Shown: piece after piece, positions 1 through 5,691 of the stretch
How the letters are laid out: every line of letters begins with the position of its first letter
How positions within the stretch are numbered: the stretch's first letter is position 1
From: JAAZNO01 sp964508025
GTDB lineage: Bacteria; Chloroflexota; Anaerolineae; B4-G1; SLSP01
Length of the DNA: 14,744 nucleotides
Reading direction: 5' to 3'
Assembly: GCA_964508025.1 (NCBI GenBank)
Contig: CAZDSF010000089.1
Location: forward strand, 1 to 14,744
Translations under genes and position numbers: made by a program
Notes under the pieces: model-generated
What the model saw: the letters and a program-made list of their open reading frames with translations, nothing else
What the model was told of the DNA's origin: nothing
The model's database searches: none

Positions 1-1001
1 CGCAGCAGGGCGATGGTATGTTCCAAATCCTGCGGGTTGAGCAGCGAAATTGGGCCGTGAATGTAGCGGCAGGGAATGGCTATCGTAATCGAAGGGACGC
101 CCTCGCGGGCAAAATGGATGGTCCCCGCATCTGTGCCGCCGATGCCAGGTTGCTTGAACTGATAGGGGATGCCGGCCGCCTCGGCGACCTGCACCACATG
201 CTGAACCAGCCGTGGGTCGGCGACGTAGGAGCGATCCATCACGGTGATGACCGGCCCCTTGCCGATCTCAGAGGTGGGACTGCCCTCGTCCTCTTTGGGG
301 AGGTCGTCGGCGATGGTGCCTTCGAGGACAAAGGCGGCGTCGGGGGCGATGGTGTAACCCGCGACCCGCGCGCCGCGCAGCCCCACCTCTTCTTGCACGG
401 TGAAGACGCCCACGATGTCGAAGGGCAGGGGCGGGCCTTGAAGGAGGGCGACCAGGGCAGCGCAACCGGCGCGATCATCGAAAGCTTTGCCGGCGAAGAG
501 CTGCCCCAGGGGATGCGCCTCGGTGGCGAAGGTGATGCGCGTACCGATCGGCGCGGCGCCCACGGCTTCGTCCTTGTTGGCGGCGCCAATGTCCACGGTC
601 AGCGCATCCACAGGGGTGACGCCGCCGTTGTCGTCTGCGCGGTGGATGGCTTTGAGGCCGATCACGCCGGGAATGGCGTCTTTGCCCACGCGCACTTCCA
701 GGCCCGGCAGCAGCCGGGGATCAATGCTGCCGCTGGTCTCCACTTTGAGGCCCCCGTCGCCGGTGTGATCCACGACCATGAGTCCGACTTCATCGGTGTG
801 GGCGGTGATGAGCACGCGCAGGGGGCGTTCGCCGGCGCCCTGTTTGTGGGCGATGAGGTTGCCCATTGCATCTACACGCAGGCTGTCTACATGCCCTTCC
901 AGGTGCGGGCGCAATGCCCGGCGGACTGCGGTTTCGTCGCCGGAGGTACCGGCAGTGTTCGATAGGGTGCAGAGCAGGTCGAGCAGGGTCTCGCGGTTCA
1001 C
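1..1001 (-). CDS. M42 family metallo-aminopeptidase (TET/glutamyl-aminopeptidase-like), 3' end outside window
   Basis: A cytoplasmic co-catalytic metallopeptidase expected to trim N-terminal residues from peptides, usually as a large tetrahedral (TET) assembly. About 333 residues are visible, running off the left edge; the family is about 350 long, so only a short C-terminus is missing. Visible M42 ligands and catalytic residues: His68 and Asp70 (TAHTDEVG), Asp175 (GKAFDDRAG), the Glu204-Glu205 pair (VQEEVGLRGA), Glu227 (FVLEGT) where many M42 enzymes have Asp, and His315 (CRYIHGP). The start is GTG at 1001, overlapping the TGA of the upstream M42 gene by four bases (GTGA), which implies translational coupling. 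An in-frame start elsewhere looks less likely because the N-terminus NRETLLDLLCTLSNTAGTSG matches the usual family start. Family assignment is secure; substrate preference is not known. Confidence 0.93.
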   Translation of the reverse strand, partial: MNRETLLDLLCTLSNTAGTSGDETAVRRALRPHLEGHVDSLRVDAMGNLIAHKQGAGERPLRVLITAHTDEVGLMVVDHTGDGGLKVETSGSIDPRLLPGLEVRVGKDAIPGVIGLKAIHRADDNGGVTPVDALTVDIGAANKDEAVGAAPIGTRITFATEAHPLGQLFAGKAFDDRAGCAALVALLQGPPLPFDIVGVFTVQEEVGLRGARVAGYTIAPDAAFVLEGTIADDLPKEDEGSPTSEIGKGPVITVMDRSYVADPRLVQHVVQVAEAAGIPYQFKQPGIGGTDAGTIHFAREGVPSITIAIPCRYIHGPISLLNPQDLEHTIALL

Positions 1002-2053
1002 AGTTCATCCTCCCAACGGGGGCGATAATCGGCTTCGAGGCTGGCCGTGAAGGCCGTGAGCAGGCGCGCGGTGCGTTCGATGTCGCGCAAGGCCACAGTT
1101 TCTACCGGTTGATGCATGTAGCGCGCCGGAATCGAAAGCAAGCCGCAGGGGATGCCTTCGCGGGCGATCTGGATGCTCCATGCATCGGTGCCGCTGTGTC
1201 CGGGTAGCGGTTCGAGGTGCGTGGGAATCTCTTCGGTTTTGGCGACATCTCGAAGCCGCTGGACGATCTGCGGGTGGAAGTTGGGGCCGAGGCCGATGGT
1301 GGGGCCTTTGTCGCAGGGGAAGGCGCCGACGCCATTGTCGTTTCCCTGTTTGGCGAAGGTGGCATCCACGGCGATGGCGATCTCAGGCGCGAGGCCATAG
1401 GCGCTGGTGAGCGCCCCTTTTGCGCCGACTTCTTCTTGTACGGTGGCGACGGCGTAGAAATCCCAGGCGTGTTCCCGGCGACGCAGCGCTTCCAGGGCGA
1501 GGGTGAGGACTGCTACTGCGCCGCGATTGTCTATGGCTTTGCCGGCGACCAGGTCGTTTTTTAGGCTGATGAGGGGGCGGCGGATGGAGATGGGCGAGCC
1601 GATGGGCACGCGGGCGACGACTTCCTCGTGGGGCAGTCCTACATCTACGAAGAGCTTTTCCCAGGGGACGACCTGTTGGCGCTCCGCCGGGCTAAGGACA
1701 TGGGGCGGGCGTGTGCCGATGATCCCCGGCAGGTCTTCCAAGCCGTGGACGATGACTTCCAGCCCCAGCAGCACGCGCAGGTCGGCGCCGCCGATGCGGT
1801 GAATGTGCAGGAAGCCTTTTTCGATGCCGGTGACGATGAGGGCGATTTCATCCATGTGTCCGGCAGCCATCAGCGCGGGACGCGGTTCTGAGCCGACGCC
1901 GCGTTGCAGGGCGATGAGGTTGCCCAGCGCGTCGGTGCGCAGCTCATCGCTCCACGGTTCCCAGAGGGTGCGAATGATCTCACTGACGGGCGTTTCACGT
2001 CCTGAAGGGCCTGTGGCTTCACTGAGTTGGCGTATCAGTTCGAGGGTGTTCAA
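998..2053 (-). CDS. M42 family metallo-aminopeptidase
   Basis: A second M42 peptidase, complete at 351 residues, the normal family length. Metal and catalytic residues are all visible: His66 and Asp68 (AAGHMDEI), Asp175 (GKAIDNRG), Glu207-Glu208 (TVQEEVGAKGA), Asp230 (AIAVDATF) and His314 (ARYMHQPVE). Start is TTG at 2053, preceded by an AGGAG-type ribosome site (plus strand 2061-2065) with 7 bases of spacing; no ATG lies nearby in frame. Its stop overlaps the GTG of the following M42 gene, so the two are probably made together. They differ at the third metal ligand (Asp here, Glu in the partner) and clearly in sequence, so they are not a recent duplication. They may have different residue preferences, or may co-assemble as reported for archaeal TET mixed particles; that is inference. 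Confidence 0.95.
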   Translation of the reverse strand: MNTLELIRQLSEATGPSGRETPVSEIIRTLWEPWSDELRTDALGNLIALQRGVGSEPRPALMAAGHMDEIALIVTGIEKGFLHIHRIGGADLRVLLGLEVIVHGLEDLPGIIGTRPPHVLSPAERQQVVPWEKLFVDVGLPHEEVVARVPIGSPISIRRPLISLKNDLVAGKAIDNRGAVAVLTLALEALRRREHAWDFYAVATVQEEVGAKGALTSAYGLAPEIAIAVDATFAKQGNDNGVGAFPCDKGPTIGLGPNFHPQIVQRLRDVAKTEEIPTHLEPLPGHSGTDAWSIQIAREGIPCGLLSIPARYMHQPVETVALRDIERTARLLTAFTASLEADYRPRWEDEL

Positions 2054-2082
2054 GTAGCGACTCCTTTCCTTTCTTCACCGAG

Positions 2083-2111
2083 ATTGCCTGAGCCGCGCAG
2101 TTTCAGGCAAT
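2083..2111. repeat. inverted repeat (hairpin) upstream of the M42 pair
   Basis: Perfect 9-bp arms ATTGCCTGA (2083-2091) and TCAGGCAAT (2103-2111) around an 11-base loop. Neither side is followed by a T-run, so it is not a standard intrinsic terminator. It lies about 30 bases upstream of the M42 start TTG, so it could be an operator, an mRNA-stabilising hairpin or a leader structure. Confidence 0.6.
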
Positions 2112-2117
2112 AAGTCT

Positions 2118-2160
2118 CATACCGGCAGGGATTTCCTGTAAGGGCACAGGTGCGGGTATG
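2118..2160 (-). terminator. hairpin just after the Thr-Pro-repeat gene, possible weak terminator
   Basis: Outer arms CATACCGGCA (2118-2127) and TGCGGGTATG (2151-2160) pair with one mismatch. An inner stem CCTGT/ACAGG (2135-2139 with 2146-2150) stacks on it, leaving a 7-base bulge. It starts 19 bases past the stop of the Thr-Pro-repeat gene on the minus strand. No T-tract follows, so termination would have to be weak or Rho-assisted. An mRNA 3'-end stabiliser is equally possible. Confidence 0.4.
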
Positions 2161-2178
2161 GTGAGATACGGATTTGCA

Positions 2179-2745
2179 TCATGGCGTCGGTGGGGTAACG
2201 ACTGCCGTCGGCGTGATGGTGGGAGTCGCCGTCAGCGTGGGGGTGAGGGTAGGCGTGGCGGTGAGCGTGGGAGGCTCCGTTGGCGTCGCTGTCGGCGTCA
2301 ATGTTGGCGTGGCAGTAGGCGTGACAGTGGGTGTGGCCGTCGCCGTCTCGGTGGGGGTGAGCGTGATCGTTTCGGTGGGCGTTGGCGTTGCCGTTTCGGT
2401 GGGGGTGGGGGTGAGGGTGGGCGTGGGCGTCTGGGTCGGCGTCGTCGTGGGGGTGAAGGTGGGCGTGGGCGTCTGGGTCGGCGTCGTCGTGGGGGTGAAG
2501 GTGGGCGGGAACCACTGGGTCGGCGTGGGTTGCAGGGGGCGCGGCGTGGTGGTGCCGGGCCCTACGACGAACGGCGTGTCTGTCGGCGCCGGTGTGCTCA
2601 TGAGGGTGGGGGTAGCGGTGAGGACGGGCCTCGTTGTGGGGCGCAAGCTCAGGGCAATAAAGCCCAGGCAGTAGCACGGGATGGTCGCCAAAATGATGGT
2701 GATCAGAATGGTGTAAATCGGTTTTCGCGTTCGCAGGCTATCCAT
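2179..2745 (-). CDS. membrane-anchored Thr-Pro repeat protein (low complexity)
   Basis: 188 residues. The N-terminus (MDSLRTRKPIYTILITIIL...) is a short basic stretch followed by one hydrophobic segment at about residues 9-33, read as an uncleaved signal anchor. Nearly everything after residue 40 is Thr-Pro dipeptides (TPT, TPTQTPTPT, TATPT), giving an extended, rigid, possibly O-glycosylated external stalk. No globular domain or catalytic motif is visible. It has its own promoter and starts at ATG 2745 with a weak ribosome site. Two tandem 42-bp units in the middle show recent repeat expansion. Thr-Pro stalks of this kind are common in Chloroflexota surface proteins, but there they usually carry a folded domain; here the stalk is all there is. 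It could be a real surface spacer or the remnant of a larger protein. Function unknown. Confidence 0.7.
   Translation of the reverse strand: MDSLRTRKPIYTILITIILATIPCYCLGFIALSLRPTTRPVLTATPTLMSTPAPTDTPFVVGPGTTTPRPLQPTPTQWFPPTFTPTTTPTQTPTPTFTPTTTPTQTPTPTLTPTPTETATPTPTETITLTPTETATATPTVTPTATPTLTPTATPTEPPTLTATPTLTPTLTATPTITPTAVVTPPTP
2417..2500. repeat. two tandem 42-bp units inside the Thr-Pro gene
   Basis: Positions 2417-2458 and 2459-2500 are identical 42-base units, and a partial third copy begins at 2501. Each unit encodes 14 residues of Thr/Pro/Gln on the minus strand. The identity at synonymous positions points to recent slippage or unequal crossing over, not protein-level selection alone. 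Confidence 0.9.
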
Positions 2746-2774
2746 AGTCTTGCCCCAGTTGTTTGACCTTTGTG

Positions 2775-2802
2775 ATGATAGCAGCTTTCAAAAGGTTGTC
2801 AA
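2775..2802 (-). promoter_or_regulatory. sigma-70-type promoter for the Thr-Pro-repeat gene
   Basis: On the minus strand a perfect -35 TTGACA (2802-2797) is followed after 16 bases by TATCAT (2780-2775), which matches the -10 consensus at five of six bases. Transcription would begin near 2768, about 23 bases before the ATG at 2745. The -35 starts on the base after the solute-binding-protein stop, so the Thr-Pro gene can be expressed apart from the genes upstream. Confidence 0.65.
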
Positions 2803-4104
2803 TCAGCGTCCCTTGATTGCGGCGACGCATTGTTCCAGGGTGGCCTGGGCCTGATCCATCGCGGTTTGTGGGCTGACCGAACCATTCCAGATCGAGGTGA
2901 CGGCATCGCCGACCGGCCCCCATGGGCAATCTGCGTAAAGGTGGTTTGCCATGGGCGCGCCCAGATGGAGCGCCGCGCCAAAGGCGACCACGGATCTGAG
3001 CGCGCGCACTTCGGGCGCCGCCAGCGCCTCACGGTTGGCGGGGATGATGCCGTTGCGGAGGATAAGCTGTTTCTGTACTTCGGCGCTGCCGAGGTGTTGC
3101 ATGACGGCGATGGCGGCGTTGGCGTTCCCGCGTTCCACTGCGATCTGGGTCAGCATGAAGAGCCGCACATCCACGAGCGGGCTGCCCATTGGCGCGATGC
3201 CGTAATCTATGCCGGCTTCTTGCAGCGAACGGAGCGCGCGCGGCCCAGTCCACCATATCGGCGTTTGGCCGGAGATGAACATGGCCTGGCAGATGCCGGG
3301 GCCGCTAACAGCCGGCTCGACGACGCTGAAGGCTTTGATCCATTCGGCGGCGGCGTAGGCTTCCGGAAGATTCAGGTTGACTTCTCCAAATTCGTTGATG
3401 AATCCTCCGTGATCGCGCAATCCGAATCCCAGAAAGATGGGGGCGACGTGGTAAGCGTCCGCGCGTCCAAGGCCCTGATTGCAGAGGTAGTATTTATCGG
3501 GGTGCGCCTGGCGGAACGCAGTGGCTTTGGCAAGCAGGTCGTCGAAATCATCCGGGGCGGGCAACTCTTCGAGGTTCAGTTGGGCGCGGTTGTAGATGAG
3601 GGCGATGCCGTCTTGCATTTCGGGAATGCCCCAAATACTGCCGTTCCAGATCATAGCCTGGGCAGCCGCCGGCTCGAAAGTCTGCTCCAGATAATCGCGC
3701 GTGATATAGGTATCAAGCGGGACGATGATCCCCCGGATTGCGCTGGGCGCGATTTGATCTTGCCGCCAACGGATAATGTCGGGGCCTTCGCCGGGGGGCA
3801 ACGTCGCGCCGAGGGCGGTGTTAAGGCGCTCTGTCTTGACCAATTCGACGCGGATGCCGGGATGCGCGGCGTTGTATTCCTCTGCGATGATGGTGTAGGC
3901 TTCTTCATAATCGCCGGGCCAGTCATGCCAAATGGTAATCAGCTGTTGGGGGATGGGCGGCGAAGTGGTGGGGGGTGTTGGCGTGTCGGGCGACGGGACG
4001 CTGGCAACGGGAGCGGGCGCTATCGGCTGACAGGCCGTGATCCCGATGAGGAACGCCATCAGGGCGATGTGGCGTAACAGGTAAGCCCGACGTTGCGATT
4101 TCAT
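2803..4104 (-). CDS. ABC-transporter sugar-type solute-binding lipoprotein
   Basis: 433 residues, typical for family 1 extracellular solute-binding proteins (maltose/oligosaccharide type). A basic N-terminus (MKSQRRAYLLRH) and hydrophobic core lead to the lipobox GITAC, with Cys25 as the lipidation site. A Pro/Thr/Ser-rich linker covers about residues 27-52, and the mature domain starts near ITIWHDWPGDYEEAY. Family hallmarks include the AEEYNAAHPGIRVELVK segment, IWGIPEMQDGIALIYNR, and a C-terminal PWGPVGDAVTSIWNGSVSP segment followed by a helix. It would capture a sugar or similar solute outside the membrane and hand it to a permease. No permease or ATPase gene lies in the window, so it is an orphan here. 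Its ATG overlaps the TGA of the methyltransferase gene by four bases (ATGA), implying co-translation. Confidence 0.9.
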   Translation of the reverse strand: MKSQRRAYLLRHIALMAFLIGITACQPIAPAPVASVPSPDTPTPPTTSPPIPQQLITIWHDWPGDYEEAYTIIAEEYNAAHPGIRVELVKTERLNTALGATLPPGEGPDIIRWRQDQIAPSAIRGIIVPLDTYITRDYLEQTFEPAAAQAMIWNGSIWGIPEMQDGIALIYNRAQLNLEELPAPDDFDDLLAKATAFRQAHPDKYYLCNQGLGRADAYHVAPIFLGFGLRDHGGFINEFGEVNLNLPEAYAAAEWIKAFSVVEPAVSGPGICQAMFISGQTPIWWTGPRALRSLQEAGIDYGIAPMGSPLVDVRLFMLTQIAVERGNANAAIAVMQHLGSAEVQKQLILRNGIIPANREALAAPEVRALRSVVAFGAALHLGAPMANHLYADCPWGPVGDAVTSIWNGSVSPQTAMDQAQATLEQCVAAIKGR

Positions 4105-4907
4105 GGGTCTGGCGTCTCTTCCGTTAGCAGCGCGCGGGCAAAGATGAGGTAGCCGGTGTGCGCGACCATCCGATCCATGGGGCGCAGCCGGGCCGATACG
4201 GCTTTGTAGGAGCGCAGGAGCAGTTCATCCACCTGGATGAAGCCAAAAGGCTGGTGCGCCAGGGCGGCGAGCAAGTCGCTGATTTGGTTGGTGGTGGGTA
4301 CCAGTGCGCCGAAGAAGCCGCCTCCCTTGAGGGCGGCGTGGGCTTGCGGCAGGTAGTCGCCAGGCTCGCGCACGTCGAGGAACAGGGCATCGGCGTGGCG
4401 TTCGTCGAAGCCCTCGGCGATGTCGCGTTGCACGAAGGTGACGTAGCGTTCCAGTCCCAGGCGGGCGAGGTTTTTCTGGGCGATTGTCAGCATTTCCGGG
4501 CGGCTATCGTAGGTGTAGATGTGACCATGCGGCATCACCATCCGCGCCAGCGCCAGCGTCAATCCGCCGCTGCCGGTGCCGGCTTCTACGACCCGGCTGC
4601 CTGGGCCAATGTTCATCTTCATGAGGATGTAGCCGATGTCTTTGGGGTAGATGATCTGGGTGTTGCGCCGCACGCCTCGGATGAGCTGCTCGAGCGAGGG
4701 CGGCAGCAGCATGTAGGCATAGTCCAGGTGCGTTTTGACGACGCTGCCCCAGAGCTTGCCGATGATTTCGTCATGGTTCAGGTAGCCGCGATGCGTCTGG
4801 AACTGCGCACCGGGTTGTATGACGACCAGGAATTCGCGCCGGTCGCGCCCGGAGAGCAGCACGATATCGCCAGGCTGGATACGCGCCGGATCTGTTTCGG
4901 TATGCAT
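4101..4907 (-). CDS. trmI: tRNA (adenine-58-N1)-methyltransferase, TrmI type
   Basis: A class I SAM-dependent methyltransferase that makes m1A58 in the tRNA T-loop, normally as a tetramer. With the start at ATG 4907 it is 268 residues, matching the family. A small N-terminal beta domain (PGDIVLLSGRDRREFLV, then the HRGYLNHDEIIGK region) is followed by the KDIGYILMKMNIGPGSRVVEAG stretch ending in SAM motif I EAGTGSGG (about 108-115), the acidic TYDSRPE after strand 2 (132-138), and the LDVREPGDY motif IV region (about 177-185). ATG 4907 has a strong GGAGG site (4913-4917) five bases upstream. An in-frame ATG at 4964 would add 19 residues but lacks a good ribosome site and lies almost on the predicted transcription start, so it is less likely. 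The stop overlaps the next gene's start (ATGA). Confidence 0.92.
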   Translation of the reverse strand: MHTETDPARIQPGDIVLLSGRDRREFLVVIQPGAQFQTHRGYLNHDEIIGKLWGSVVKTHLDYAYMLLPPSLEQLIRGVRRNTQIIYPKDIGYILMKMNIGPGSRVVEAGTGSGGLTLALARMVMPHGHIYTYDSRPEMLTIAQKNLARLGLERYVTFVQRDIAEGFDERHADALFLDVREPGDYLPQAHAALKGGGFFGALVPTTNQISDLLAALAHQPFGFIQVDELLLRSYKAVSARLRPMDRMVAHTGYLIFARALLTEETPDP

Positions 4908-4956
4908 GATTTCCTCCGTGGGTGTGCAGCAGATTGTGGCATCGTTGGGGTTGTGC

Positions 4957-4984
4957 TTTGCCATTCACCCAAACTGATTATAAT
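4957..4984 (+). promoter_or_regulatory. rightward promoter for the cyclic-di-AMP receptor operon
   Basis: A perfect -10 TATAAT (4979-4984) is preceded by TTTGCC (4957-4962, 16-base spacer) or TTGCCA (4958-4963, 15-base spacer). The start would be near 4991, giving a leader of about 80-100 bases before the first receptor gene. The -10 lies inside the palindrome GATTATAATC (4976-4985) shared with the leftward promoter. Confidence 0.6.
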
Positions 4985-5005
4985 CAAGGTAAGGTATATG
5001 TGCAA
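4977..5005 (-). promoter_or_regulatory. leftward promoter for trmI and the solute-binding protein
   Basis: On the minus strand TTGCAC (5005-5000) is followed after exactly 17 bases by a perfect -10 TATAAT (4982-4977). Transcription would begin near 4970, giving a leader of about 60 bases to the ATG at 4907. Four of the six -10 base pairs are shared with the rightward promoter, so the two cannot be bound at the same time. Confidence 0.6.
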
Positions 5006-5073
5006 ACCCGGTTCCGGTATGGCGCAGAGAGCGCTGTGCCAGTGTAACAGGCGGCGGACAAGGGAGGCAGGAG

Positions 5074-5415
5074 ATGGGAGACATGGGGGTGAATCGTCTG
5101 GCGATCACGATTGTGGATGGCAGTCAATCACGGAAGTTGATCCAGGCTTTGGGCGCCAAGGGTTTTCACGCGACGACGTTGGATGCTGTGGGCGGCTTTT
5201 TGCATGATTCGCTGGTGACCTTGTTGGTGGGCACTGCCGAGGGCCGGTTGCAGGAATTCTTCGCGCTGTTGCGCAAATACTGTCCTCGGCGAACCCGTTT
5301 TATGCCCATGGGGGTGGAGATGGGGATGGCGCCAGGGTATCCCATGATGATTGAGGCTCATGTCGGCGGCGCCTCGGTCTTTATCGTTCCTGTAGAACAC
5401 TTCGTGCAACTGTGA
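5074..5415 (+). CDS. PII-like cyclic-di-AMP receptor family protein (DarA/PstA, DUF970), pocket residues altered
   Basis: 113 residues, close to the about 109 of Bacillus DarA. It has the family framework: an AITIVDGSQSRKLIQAL first strand and helix, VGGFLHDSLVTLLVG for the glycine-rich segment, then RYxF-like PMG...YPMMIEAHVGGASVFIVPVEHFVQL, including the long loop and last strand. DarA/PstA trimers bind cyclic-di-AMP between subunits. From recalled DarA sequence, the binding-site Arg is His32 here and the Asn after GGFL is Leu47, so ligand binding by this copy alone is doubtful. ATG 5074 has a GGGAGG site six bases upstream. In-frame ATG 5083 and GTG 5089 are alternatives, and GTG 5089 would match the family N-terminus best. 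Nine bases separate it from the second receptor gene. Confidence 0.88.
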   Translation: MGDMGVNRLAITIVDGSQSRKLIQALGAKGFHATTLDAVGGFLHDSLVTLLVGTAEGRLQEFFALLRKYCPRRTRFMPMGVEMGMAPGYPMMIEAHVGGASVFIVPVEHFVQL

Positions 5416-5424
5416 GGTGATACG

Positions 5425-5691
5425 ATGAAACTGGTGGTAGCCATCATCAAGGATTCAGATTCGTTGGCGGTTTCAGATGCGCTGGTGGAACAGCAATTTC
5501 GGGTGACACGTATCGCCAGCACTGGTGGTTTCCTCCGCCGGGGCAATGTGACGTTGTTGATCGGCGTGGAAGCGGAGCAACTCTCGCGTGTGTTCGAAAT
5601 CCTGACGCGCTATACGCAGGAGCCGGAAGCCGGGCAGCATCGCGCGACGGTCTTTGTGCTGCCGGCTGAGGACTTCGTGCAGCTCGGATGA
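5425..5691 (+). CDS. short PII-like cyclic-di-AMP receptor family protein (DarA/PstA, DUF970)
   Basis: 88 residues, about 20 shorter than DarA. The first half matches DarA closely: KLVVAIIKDSDS, then FRVTRIASTGGFLRRGNVTLLIGV with Arg26, Thr28, Gly34-Gly35-Phe36-Leu37, Asn41 and Gly47, the positions that contact cyclic-di-AMP in the family. The ending VFVLPAEDFVQLG also matches, including the late Gln. The region between, which in DarA holds the large B-loop and a strand, is cut to TRYTQEPEAGQHRA, with no frameshift or stop. It therefore looks like a compact, ligand-competent version and not a broken gene. A GAGGTGA ribosome site sits five bases before the ATG. Its TGA overlaps the ATG of the transporter gene (ATGA). 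A mixed trimer with the first receptor is possible but is inference. Confidence 0.87.
   Translation: MKLVVAIIKDSDSLAVSDALVEQQFRVTRIASTGGFLRRGNVTLLIGVEAEQLSRVFEILTRYTQEPEAGQHRATVFVLPAEDFVQLG

Noticed and set aside
18..965. Long plus-strand open frame opposite the first M42 gene
   Set aside because: The opposite strand encodes a continuous M42 peptidase with all metal ligands; the plus-strand product is an antisense shadow of GC-rich codons.
2401..2510. Tandem repeats considered as a CRISPR array
   Set aside because: The two 42-bp units are contiguous with no unique spacers and encode repeated protein sequence.
2174..2674. Plus-strand frame rich in Gly and Val across the repeat region
   Set aside because: It is the complement of Thr-Pro codons. 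Short-period repeats keep several frames open at once; only the minus strand gives an anchor segment, promoter and plausible start.
2830..4077. 415-residue plus-strand open frame
   Set aside because: It lies fully antisense to the solute-binding lipoprotein, whose lipobox, linker and family motifs are clear.
4158..5207. 349-residue plus-strand open frame crossing the divergent promoter
   Set aside because: It overlaps trmI antisense, then runs through the promoter region and into the first receptor gene out of frame; no family resemblance.
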